A stretch of DNA of 39,442 nucleotides from Candidatus Kuenenia stuttgartensis. Its GTDB lineage: Bacteria; Planctomycetota; Planctomycetia; Pirellulales; UBA1268. The stretch lies in NCBI GenBank assembly GCA_945865325.1, contig CAMBFA010000013.1:1-39442 (forward strand), in the 5' to 3' direction. This document shows positions 25,114-33,260 of the stretch, in pieces. The translations under genes were made by a program, and so were the position numbers. Every line of letters starts with the position of its first letter. Position 1 is the first letter of the stretch. Under the pieces are notes generated by a model, which was not told the DNA's origin, made no database searches, and worked only from the letters and a program-made list of their open reading frames with translations.

Positions 25114-27090
25114 TCAGCCGACGTCGTTGCCGTCGGCGGCGTGGTCGATTGTGTCATCATCGGGGAGCGGCGGCTCGCCAGCGCCAAGCTCGAGGGCCTC
25201 GACCGGCGTCGGCTCGACCACTGGAGCCCGAACGCGGCCTTGCTCCACCTTGCGGATCGCTGCGTCGAACAGGCTCCGGGCCTGCATGACGAGCGGATGA
25301 TCGAGGGTCTCCCGGAGGAGCGCCGCCTGCGATCGCCCCGCAGCCGGCGGCGGCGCGGCCGGTTCGTCGGCCACACGCTCGGCCCCCCCTGCCGCGGACG
25401 ATCCTCTGGCCAGTGGCTTCACGGCCACCTTCGGCTCTTGTCTGATACGGTGCCGCAGCGGCCGGCCAGCCCCCGCCGAGAGAGCCCGATTCAGGGCCGC
25501 AACCATCTCGGGCCTGGAGAGGAAGGCGACGGCGGTCGTCGCCTCGGCTGGAAAACTGACGTCGAGGACATCGTCGACCCATGCCACCCGGCCGGCCATG
25601 GCAACGAAATCGGCGGCCAACCCACCGACCGCCTCGCCGCACGCCTCCCAGGCCGCCAGCGGATCGCTCGGCAGCGCCGGCGGTGGCGGAGCCGGAGTGG
25701 TCTGCGTCGGCACTCGCTCGCCGGCCGCCGTGGGCAGCGCCTGGCGAGGCTGCGGCGGGGCGACTGGCTCGACCGCGACGGCGGGAGCATCAGCCCCGCC
25801 GGTCAGGTCGGTCGTTTTTTTTTGGCGCGTCTCCGCCGCCACCGGGGGATTCGCGATGGTGGGCCGGGGCAGCGCGGAAGGGGCCACCCGTGGCGGCGGT
25901 GGCGCCGTGGCGGCCTGCTGGGCAATCCGCTCCACGGCGGAGGCGAGTTGGTCGAGATCGTCCAGCCGCGCGAGGCGCACGACCGCCATCTCGGCGAGCA
26001 CCCCGGCATGACCGCTCGTCCGCATCCGCGACAGCGACTGATCGAGGATCTGGAGCATCGCCAGGATTGTCTCGGTACCGAGCAGCCGGCCGGTGGCGGC
26101 CAGGTCGATCCCCACTCCATCCCCCTGGAGGAGCAGCGCCGGGCCGCAGCCGACACTCGCCACGAGGCAATCGCGGAGAGCCGCGAGAAGCTGCTCGAGG
26201 ACGCCACCGGGATCGGCGCCGCCGGCGAGGCTCGCGTCGAGGGCAGCCAGCGCTGCGGCGGGATCGCGGCCGGCAATCGCCCCGACCAGCGCGCCGATCC
26301 GCTCCTCGCGGCCGGTGCCGATGACGGCATGGACATCGTCGACACTGATCGCGCCGGCGCTCGAACCGAGGAGTTGCTCGAGGAGCGACTGGCTGTCGCG
26401 CATGCTGCCGGCGGCACGGCGGGCGATCAATTCGAGGGCGCCGTCGGTGACCGTCGCCCCCTCGGCGGTGACGATCTGACCGAGGCGGCGGGCGATCGCC
26501 GGGGCATCGACGGTGACGAAGTCGAACCGCTGGCAGCGGGAGAGGATCGTGATCGGGAGCTTTTCTGGCTCGGTCGTGCAAAGGACGAACTTCACGTGCC
26601 CCGGCGGTTCCTCGAGGGTCTTCAACAGCGCGTTGAAGGCCTCCCGCGTGAGCATGTGGACTTCGTCAATGATGTAGATTTTGAATCGTCCGCGGGCGGG
26701 GCGGACGGCGACGTTTTGCCGCAGGGTGCGGATCTCGTCGATGCCGCGGTTGCTGGCGGCGTCGATCTCCACGACATCGACATCCTGCCCTGCGGAGATC
26801 GCGCTACAGTTGTCGCAGTGATTGCACGGCTCCGCCGCGGGCCCGGTCGCGCATTCGAGGGCCTTGGCGAAGATCCGCGCGGCGCTCGTCTTGCCCACAC
26901 CGCGGGCGCCGGTGAAAAGATAGGCGTGGCCGATGCGCCTCGATTCGATCGCCCCGGAGAGACCGCGAGCAACGTGCTCTTGGCCGACCAGCTCGTCGAA
27001 GCGCTGCGGCCGGTAGCGGCGGGCGACGACCCGGTAGGCCTCCGCGGGAGCGCCGCCGAACGGGGTGGTGGAGTCAGCGGGTGCGGCCAT
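25114..27090 (-). CDS. dnaX: DNA polymerase III subunit gamma/tau
   Basis: YRVVARRYRPQRFDELVGQEHVARGLSGAIESRRIGHAYLFTGARGVGKTSAARIFAKALEC...CNHCDNCSAI...DAASNRGIDEIRTLRQNV...: DnaX AAA+ domain. Confidence 0.98.
   Translation of the reverse strand: MAAPADSTTPFGGAPAEAYRVVARRYRPQRFDELVGQEHVARGLSGAIESRRIGHAYLFTGARGVGKTSAARIFAKALECATGPAAEPCNHCDNCSAISAGQDVDVVEIDAASNRGIDEIRTLRQNVAVRPARGRFKIYIIDEVHMLTREAFNALLKTLEEPPGHVKFVLCTTEPEKLPITILSRCQRFDFVTVDAPAIARRLGQIVTAEGATVTDGALELIARRAAGSMRDSQSLLEQLLGSSAGAISVDDVHAVIGTGREERIGALVGAIAGRDPAAALAALDASLAGGADPGGVLEQLLAALRDCLVASVGCGPALLLQGDGVGIDLAATGRLLGTETILAMLQILDQSLSRMRTSGHAGVLAEMAVVRLARLDDLDQLASAVERIAQQAATAPPPPRVAPSALPRPTIANPPVAAETRQKKTTDLTGGADAPAVAVEPVAPPQPRQALPTAAGERVPTQTTPAPPPPALPSDPLAAWEACGEAVGGLAADFVAMAGRVAWVDDVLDVSFPAEATTAVAFLSRPEMVAALNRALSAGAGRPLRHRIRQEPKVAVKPLARGSSAAGGAERVADEPAAPPPAAGRSQAALLRETLDHPLVMQARSLFDAAIRKVEQGRVRAPVVEPTPVEALELGAGEPPLPDDDTIDHAADGNDVG
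25779..25834 (-). promoter_or_regulatory. Candidate dnaX recoding element (SD-like GGAG, A9 slippery run, downstream stem-loop)
   Basis: Minus strand: GGAG (25834-25831), 7-nt spacer, A9 (25823-25815, in frame CAA AAA AAA ACG), 13 nt, then CGGCGGG-(9 nt)-CCCGCCG (25801-25779). Stops in the -1 frame at 25790-25792 and in the +1 frame at 25803-25805. Confidence 0.8.
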
Positions 27091-27096
27091 GGGATC

Positions 27097-27206
27097 GGAC
27101 GCCGATGAGAGGCCCTCCGCACAAAGGGACGACTGCTTATGGCTGCTGCGGTTAGGCCCTGACCAGATTCACAGGCCCCCATCGCAGGGGCCTCTCATCG
27201 GAGTCC
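27097..27206 (-). ncRNA. ffs: Bacterial small SRP RNA (4.5S type)
   Basis: Minus strand GGACTCCGATGAGAGGCC...CTGTGAATCTGGTCAGGGCCTAACCGCAGCAGCCATAAGCAG...GGCCTCTCATCGGCGTCC: 13-bp perfect terminal helix (27102-27114 with 27189-27201) plus outer GGAC/GTCC, and the GGTCAGG...AGCAGCC domain IV signature. Confidence 0.87.
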
Positions 27207-27365
27207 GCTCCGGCCCTGCTATTGTGGCGTCGCGCCCCCAACCGGTCAAAGCCGGTCGATTTCCCGGCCCCGTTGGCCGACACTCGCCGCGCGAGCCTTG
27301 CCCCGGCAGCCGTCGCACGACGGCCTCTGGCCGGGAGACGGCTTCATCGGCCACACTGGGCCCCC

Positions 27366-29924
27366 ATGGCAAGTCCGATGATGCAACAGTTCGAGGCGGC
27401 GAAGGCACGCTGCCCCGGGGCGCTGGTTCTGTTTCGGATGGGGGACTTCTACGAGCTGTTCGGCGACGACGCCCGTGAGGCCGCCACGCTCCTCGATCTC
27501 ACACTCACCAGCCGCGACAAGGGGCCCGACGCCATGCCGATGGCCGGGTTTCCCTACCATCAGCTCGACCCGCAACTGGTCAAGCTTGTTGCCGCCGGCC
27601 GCCGCGTCGCCATCTGCGAACAGATCGACGACCCAAAAACAACGAAAGGACTTCTGCGCCGAGAAGTGACCCGGATCGTCACCCCCGGCATCGCCGCCGA
27701 CGAAACCCTCCTCGACCCTGCCCGCCGCAACTGGCTCCTCGCCCTCGCACCCGGCCCTTCGCCCCGGCTCCAGCGCGACGACCGCGACGAAGCGACCGAT
27801 GCCGCGGCCGGATCGATCCCCGTCGGCCTGGCCTGGATCGACGTCGCCGCCGGCACCTTCGAAGCCGCGGTCGTGCCCGCCGAGGATGTCCCCGATCTCG
27901 TGCTCCGCCTCGAGCCGGCCGAATGCTTGTGTGCCATGAAGGACCGCGGCGCCGTCGCAGCCCTCCTTCGGCCCACCGGCAGGTCAGGCGCCATCACCGC
28001 GCGCCCCGATTGGTGGTTTGAGGAGGGAAGCGCCCGCAGCGCGATCGATCGGGCCGTCGGGGGGGCGCGCCTCGAAGGGCTCGGCTTCGACCTCCCCGGT
28101 GATCTCCCCGGCATCGGCGCCGCCGGCGGGATCATTCATTACCTCGACGAGAACGAGCCGACGGCGATCGCGCGGATCACGACGCTCGCTGCCTGGCGAC
28201 GCGGCGCGCGGATGGAGATCGACGAAGCCTCGCGGCGCAGCCTGGAGCTCGTCCGCACCACCGGCACCACCGGCAACCGGCGGAGCGGCTCCCTGGCCGG
28301 GGTCCTCGACCGCACCCGTTCGCCGATGGGAGCGCGCCTCCTTACCGACTGGCTCTCCGCGCCGCTGGTGGAGAAGGGGGCGATCGACGAACGCCTCGAC
28401 GCCACCGCTGCGCTCGTCGCCCACCCCCCCCTTGCCGACCGGCTCGGCAGCCTGCTGACCGGGATCGGCGACATCGAGCGCCTCATCGGCCGCGTCATGT
28501 CGGGTCGCGCTGGCCCTCGTGACCTCGAACGGATCGGCCGGGCCACTGCCATCCTCCCCGAAGTGATCGCGACGCTCGCGTCCAGCCCCGGCCTCCTCGG
28601 CGAGCTGGCCGCCGGCCTCGATCCGCTCGACGATGTCTCGGCGCGGATCGGCGCGGCGCTCCGCGAAGGCTGCCCGGTGTTTGCCCGCGACGGCGGCTTC
28701 ATCCGCCCGGGCTGCGATCCGAAGCTCGACGAGCTCGCCGAGATGGCCAGCGGCGGCAAGGCTTGGATCACGCGTTACCAGGCCGACGAGATCGCCCGGA
28801 CCGGCATTCCATCGCTCAAAGTCGGCTTCAATCGGGTGTTCGGATTTTTCCTCGAGGTGGGGCGCAACCACGCCTCCAAGGTGCCCGCCGACTATATCCG
28901 CAAGCAGACGGTGAAAAACGCCGAGCGCTACACAACGCCGGAGCTCGACCAGCGCCAGCGGCAGGTGCTCGGGGCCGAGGACGAAGCCCTCCGCCGCGAG
29001 CTCGAGCTCCTCGAGGCGCTGCGAGTCTTCGTCGCTGCCCAGCGCGGGCGCCTTGACCGCGCGGCCGCGATCCTCGCCCAGATCGACGTCCTCGTAAGCC
29101 TCGCCGAGGTCGCGCGGTCGCGGGGCTGGGTCCGCCCCGAGATCAGCAGCGACGGCGTTCTGGGAATCGAAGCCGGGCGGCATCCGGTCCTCGAGGAGCT
29201 CCTCCCCGCCGGCACGCTCGTCGCCAACGATCTGTTTCTCGCTGCCCGCCTCTCCGAGGAGTCCCCCGGCACTGCCGGCTTCCCCTCGATGCTCCTCGTC
29301 ACCGGCCCCAACATGGGCGGCAAGAGCACGTTCATCCGTCAGGCAGCGCTCCTGGTGGTGATGGCGCAGGCCGGAAGCTTTGTCCCCGCGCGCCGCGCCC
29401 GGATCGGCGTTGTCGACCGGCTCTTCGCCCGAATCGGCGCCGGCGACGACCTCGCCACAGGCGCCAGCACGTTCTTGGTTGAGATGGCCCAGACGGCGCG
29501 GATCCTCAACCGTTCCACGCCGCGGAGCCTCGTGATCCTCGACGAGGTCGGCCGCGGCACGAGTACGTTCGACGGCCTCGCCATCGCCCAGGCCGTCGTC
29601 GAATGGCTCCACGGTGTCCCCGGTTGCCGGACGCTGTTCGCCACGCACTACCTCCAGCTCGCCGCGCTGGACAAGCTCCCCGGCGTCGCCAACGTGCAGG
29701 TGCTCGTCAAGCAACACAACGACCAACTCGTGTTCCTCCATCAGGTCGCCCCCGGCGCTGCCGACAAGAGCTGGGGGGTCCACGTGGCCCGGCTCGCCGG
29801 TGTCCCCGCCGCCGTCGTCGAACGGGCCCGCGACCTCCTCCTCGCCTTCGAATCCTCGGCCGCCCCCCCCGCTGCCAAGCCGCGCCGCAAAGGGGAGACG
29901 GCGCAGAAGTCGCTCTTCGACTGA
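27366..29924 (+). CDS. mutS: DNA mismatch repair protein MutS
   Basis: MMQQFEAAKARCPGALVLFRMGDFYELFGDDAREAATLLDLTLTSRDKG...MPMAGFPYH ... LLVTGPNMGGKSTFIRQAALLVVMAQAGSFVPA ... STFLVEMAQTARILN...LVILDEVGRGTSTFDGLAIAQAVVEW. Confidence 0.98.
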   Translation: MASPMMQQFEAAKARCPGALVLFRMGDFYELFGDDAREAATLLDLTLTSRDKGPDAMPMAGFPYHQLDPQLVKLVAAGRRVAICEQIDDPKTTKGLLRREVTRIVTPGIAADETLLDPARRNWLLALAPGPSPRLQRDDRDEATDAAAGSIPVGLAWIDVAAGTFEAAVVPAEDVPDLVLRLEPAECLCAMKDRGAVAALLRPTGRSGAITARPDWWFEEGSARSAIDRAVGGARLEGLGFDLPGDLPGIGAAGGIIHYLDENEPTAIARITTLAAWRRGARMEIDEASRRSLELVRTTGTTGNRRSGSLAGVLDRTRSPMGARLLTDWLSAPLVEKGAIDERLDATAALVAHPPLADRLGSLLTGIGDIERLIGRVMSGRAGPRDLERIGRATAILPEVIATLASSPGLLGELAAGLDPLDDVSARIGAALREGCPVFARDGGFIRPGCDPKLDELAEMASGGKAWITRYQADEIARTGIPSLKVGFNRVFGFFLEVGRNHASKVPADYIRKQTVKNAERYTTPELDQRQRQVLGAEDEALRRELELLEALRVFVAAQRGRLDRAAAILAQIDVLVSLAEVARSRGWVRPEISSDGVLGIEAGRHPVLEELLPAGTLVANDLFLAARLSEESPGTAGFPSMLLVTGPNMGGKSTFIRQAALLVVMAQAGSFVPARRARIGVVDRLFARIGAGDDLATGASTFLVEMAQTARILNRSTPRSLVILDEVGRGTSTFDGLAIAQAVVEWLHGVPGCRTLFATHYLQLAALDKLPGVANVQVLVKQHNDQLVFLHQVAPGAADKSWGVHVARLAGVPAAVVERARDLLLAFESSAAPPAAKPRRKGETAQKSLFD

Positions 29925-30096
29925 CCGTCGTGCCGCACGTTGTCGATCGATCGCCATACCAGCGGTGCCCACCGCAACTTTTCCTTCAGCCGACAGTTCA
30001 ATGGCCGGGGATCGGGGCGGCAGGGTGGCTGTCGGCGTTTCCGTTCCCCGCCAACGTTACGATCTTTTTTCCCCCCGTCTCTTCAGAGGGCTCCTC

Positions 30097-30765
30097 ATGC
30101 ACCGCACGATTCTCGCCGTCGCCAGTCTGGCGGCCGCGCTCCTGGCCGCGCTTCCGGTCTCCGAGGCCTCCGCCCAGCCCCCCGGCGGCCGCGGTCGCGG
30201 CATGGGGATGGGGGGGATGATGTCGCAGGCTTCGCTCCTCCGGCAGGAGGCCGTCCAGGCCGATCTCGGCCTCGCGGCTGATCTGAAGAAGAAGATCGCC
30301 GCCGAGCTTCCCGAACGGGCGCCCGGTGGCGGCGGTGGGGGCGGTAACCCTCGCGACATGACCGACGAGCAGCGGCAGAAATGGATGGAGGAGCGTCGGG
30401 CCCGCAATACCGAAGACGACAAAAAGATCGCCGGCCTCCTCGATGCCAAACAGCTCGCCCGCCTCAAGCAGATCCGCGTCCAGGCCCTCGGCGCCGGCGC
30501 CCTCATGGACGACACGCTGGCCAAGGAGCTCTCGATCACCGACGACCAAGTCGCGAAGTTCCAGTCGGCGATGCAGGAGATGCGTCAGGGGGGGGGCGGC
30601 GGCAACCCCGGCGAGATGCGAGCAAAGATGACCGCCAAGGCGATGGAGATCCTCTCGGCGGATCAGAAGGCGAAGCTCGAAGCGCTGAAGGGCCCCGCCT
30701 TCGACATCTCGAAGCTCCAGATGCGTGGACCGGGGGGGGGTGGCCGCCCCGGTGCCGGCACCTGA
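30097..30765 (+). CDS. Secreted Gly/Met-rich hypothetical protein (Spy/CpxP-like helical arrangement)
   Basis: Signal peptide MHRTILAVASLAAALLAALPVSEASAQP; repeated L(S/G)(I/L)...Q-helices and ...MEILSADQKAKLEALKG; Gly-rich linkers. ATG at 30097. Confidence 0.72.
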   Translation: MHRTILAVASLAAALLAALPVSEASAQPPGGRGRGMGMGGMMSQASLLRQEAVQADLGLAADLKKKIAAELPERAPGGGGGGGNPRDMTDEQRQKWMEERRARNTEDDKKIAGLLDAKQLARLKQIRVQALGAGALMDDTLAKELSITDDQVAKFQSAMQEMRQGGGGGNPGEMRAKMTAKAMEILSADQKAKLEALKGPAFDISKLQMRGPGGGGRPGAGT

Positions 30766-30800
30766 TCAGACTCTTCGAGCGTTGTCTCCCGAACCATCAT

Positions 30801-30836
30801 CGCCCCGGCGGGGAATCCCGCCGGGGCGGTTTTGTT
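30801..30836 (+). terminator. Rho-independent terminator
   Basis: CGCCCCGGCGGG-GAAT-CCCGCCGGGGCG (12-bp perfect stem) followed by GTTTTGTT. Confidence 0.9.
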
Positions 30837-30852
30837 AAGCCGGTGGGGGTTC

Positions 30853-33123
30853 TCAACACTGCTTGAGCTTCTCCTTCGCCATGCCGGCGGCGACGAGCTC
30901 GGGCTTCGGGAGGATGCCCCGCACGCCGGCGGTGTCAGCCTCGACCGTCACCGACACGCTCTTGTAGGCCGGCGTCCGCGAGAGCGGATCGGCCGCCTTC
31001 GGTACGAGGACGTTGCTCTCCGGGTAATACATCGCCACGCTCCCCGGCCGGATCTCTGGGAAGGCCGAGACATACACCCCGCGCATCTCGCCGACAGAGC
31101 TCCGAATCCGGCAGCGGGCCCCGGCGGTCAGCCCGTGGCGGGCGATGTCGTCGGGATGGATGAGAACGAGATCGCGCCGCGTCTGGTTGCGGTAGAGATC
31201 CTCCTCCTCGTAGACGACTGTGTTGAATTGCCCCTCGCTGCGGATCGTCATCAATTGGAGGGTGGTCGGCGCTGCCGGGAGCTCGTGGATGAAGAGCGTC
31301 GCCTTGCCGTCGGCGGTGGGAAACTTCGACGTTGAGATCGCCCGCCCGGGAATCGAAAACTCCTGCTTCGTCTCATGAATAGTGGCCATCGCCTCGAGCC
31401 CCGGCACGATGCGCGAGATCGCCTGCCGGATCGTGTTCGTGTGGGACATCTCGCGCCAAGTCAGCACCTGTCCGCCGCTCCCCGACACCGTCTCCCCGAG
31501 GACGCGGATGGCGAGGTCGGCGATGATCTCCACCTCCGACCGTGGCCCCACATGGCGGCGCTGTCCGCCGGCGGAGAGGCGGATATAGCTAAACATGCTC
31601 TCCTGCGTGGAGGGCTCCGGCTCTTCGTCGCGGGCGAGCACGGGGAGAATGATCGTCTCCTCGGCGCCCAGGCCGCTGGCATGGCCGGTGTTGAGCGTCG
31701 TGCTCATCGTCACCACCGTCTCGCACTTCGACAGCGCCCGCTTGGCATAGGCCGCGTCAGGGCTTGCCCCCCACAGGTTGCCCCCGAGGCAAAACGCCAG
31801 CCGCATCTTCCCCTCATCGGCCGCATCGAGGCACTCGAGCGTGTCGAAGCCCTTCATTGTCGGCAGCTTCACGCCAAAGGTCTCTTCGAGCCGGCGGAAG
31901 ACCACCTCTTTGAGCTGCGGCGTTACGCCGACTGTCCCCAGCCCCTGAATGTTGGAATGCCCCCGGATCGGCTGCAGGCCGGCCCCCGGCTTGCCGATCA
32001 TCCCGCGCACCAGCGCCAGGGCCGCGATCGCCTGCACCGTCGCCCCGCCATGGAGATGGTGCGTCACTCCCATGGTCCAGGCAAACACGGCTCGCTCGCT
32101 GGCGGCGTACTGCGCCGCGATGTCGTCGATCTGCTCCTTGGTCACCCCCGACTTCTCTACGATCTCGTCCCAGGAGAGCCCGTCGAGGCGGGCCGCCAGC
32201 TCCGGCCAGCCGTGCGTATGGGCGGCCAAGTAGGCCTCGTCGGTCTTCCCCAGCTCGCGGACGCGCTTGAGCAAACCATACATCAGCGCGAGGTCGCCGC
32301 CGACGTGCGGCTGCACGTAGGTGCTGGCGATCTTCGTCCCGAAGACGAGGCTCCAGGGATCGCTCGGCACCGAAAAGTTGACCAGCCCCGTCTCGACGAT
32401 CGGGTTGATCACGACCACCTTCCCGCCGTTGCGGCGGACCTGCATGAAAGTCCGCATCATCCGCGGATGGTTGCTGGCCGGATTGCCCCCAATGAGAAAC
32501 ACGATGTCGGCACGCTCGAGATCCTCGAGCTTCACCGTCCCCGCCCCCGTTCCCAGCACGCTCGCCATCCCCACGCCGCTGGCCTGATGGCAGTAAAAGG
32601 AGCAGTTGTTGACGTGATTGGTGCCATACAGGCGGGCGAAGAGCTGGAGGAGGAAGCCCGCCTCATTGCTCGAGCGGCCGCTGAAATAGAAGAACGTCTC
32701 TTCGGGAGAGGAGCCTTTCATCCGCTTGGCGATCCGCCCCAGCGCGTCGTCCCAGCTGATCGGCTGGTAGTACTGCGCCCCCTTCTCGAGCACCACCGGC
32801 TCCACCAGCCGCCCCGAATGCTCCAGCTGGTAGGGGGAGAACTGCTGCAGCTGCGCAATGGAGTAAGTGGAGAAGAAGTCGCGCTTCACCCCCCCCTGCA
32901 TGTCGGCCACCATCGCCTGGAACGACTTCTTGCAAACCTCGGGGAAATGCCCCGCCTCGTTCACCATTCCCCCTGACTGCCCTCCCATCCCCAGCGCGCA
33001 GGTCTTGCAAGCGTTTTTGGAGCGCATCGCCTGCCAGAGCTTCCACAAGCCCCCCGCCTCACGCGACTTCTTCAACGTGTAGAGGATCGCCCGCCAGCCA
33101 CCACCCGTTTTCACCCGGCCCAT
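30853..33123 (-). CDS. FdhF/YdeP-family molybdopterin oxidoreductase (formate dehydrogenase alpha-like)
   Basis: ACKTCALGMGGQSGGMVNE...KPLSW-like QPISWDDALGRIAKRM...FYFSGRSSNEAGFLLQLFARLYGTNHVNNCSFYCHQASGVGMASVLGTGAGTVKLEDLERADIVFLIGGNPASNHPRMM. Start 33123 chosen because AGGAAA lies about 8 nt upstream; the ORF extends to 33192. Confidence 0.88.
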   Translation of the reverse strand: MGRVKTGGGWRAILYTLKKSREAGGLWKLWQAMRSKNACKTCALGMGGQSGGMVNEAGHFPEVCKKSFQAMVADMQGGVKRDFFSTYSIAQLQQFSPYQLEHSGRLVEPVVLEKGAQYYQPISWDDALGRIAKRMKGSSPEETFFYFSGRSSNEAGFLLQLFARLYGTNHVNNCSFYCHQASGVGMASVLGTGAGTVKLEDLERADIVFLIGGNPASNHPRMMRTFMQVRRNGGKVVVINPIVETGLVNFSVPSDPWSLVFGTKIASTYVQPHVGGDLALMYGLLKRVRELGKTDEAYLAAHTHGWPELAARLDGLSWDEIVEKSGVTKEQIDDIAAQYAASERAVFAWTMGVTHHLHGGATVQAIAALALVRGMIGKPGAGLQPIRGHSNIQGLGTVGVTPQLKEVVFRRLEETFGVKLPTMKGFDTLECLDAADEGKMRLAFCLGGNLWGASPDAAYAKRALSKCETVVTMSTTLNTGHASGLGAEETIILPVLARDEEPEPSTQESMFSYIRLSAGGQRRHVGPRSEVEIIADLAIRVLGETVSGSGGQVLTWREMSHTNTIRQAISRIVPGLEAMATIHETKQEFSIPGRAISTSKFPTADGKATLFIHELPAAPTTLQLMTIRSEGQFNTVVYEEEDLYRNQTRRDLVLIHPDDIARHGLTAGARCRIRSSVGEMRGVYVSAFPEIRPGSVAMYYPESNVLVPKAADPLSRTPAYKSVSVTVEADTAGVRGILPKPELVAAGMAKEKLKQC

Positions 33124-33260
33124 GTTCAATTTCCTGCGGTGTGCAAGCATCAGCGTGAAGCCGGGCCGTCGATCCGGGCCGGGCAACCACACGCCAACAG
33201 TGCTTCAGGGTCCTGTAGTCCGTCAACGTTTGATTCAGAGCTTGCGACAGCCCACGACAA

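Noticed and set aside
25790-26581. 263-aa and 204-aa minus-strand ORFs overlapping dnaX (25790..26581, 25803..26417) as independent genes
   Set aside because: Not independent genes; useful only because their ends mark the off-frame stops next to the dnaX A9 run.
25141-27108. 655-aa plus-strand ORF antisense to dnaX
   Set aside because: No domain signature; mirror frame of a clear dnaX.
27984-29972. 662-aa minus-strand ORF antisense to mutS
   Set aside because: No recognisable motifs; explained by codon-position GC bias of mutS.
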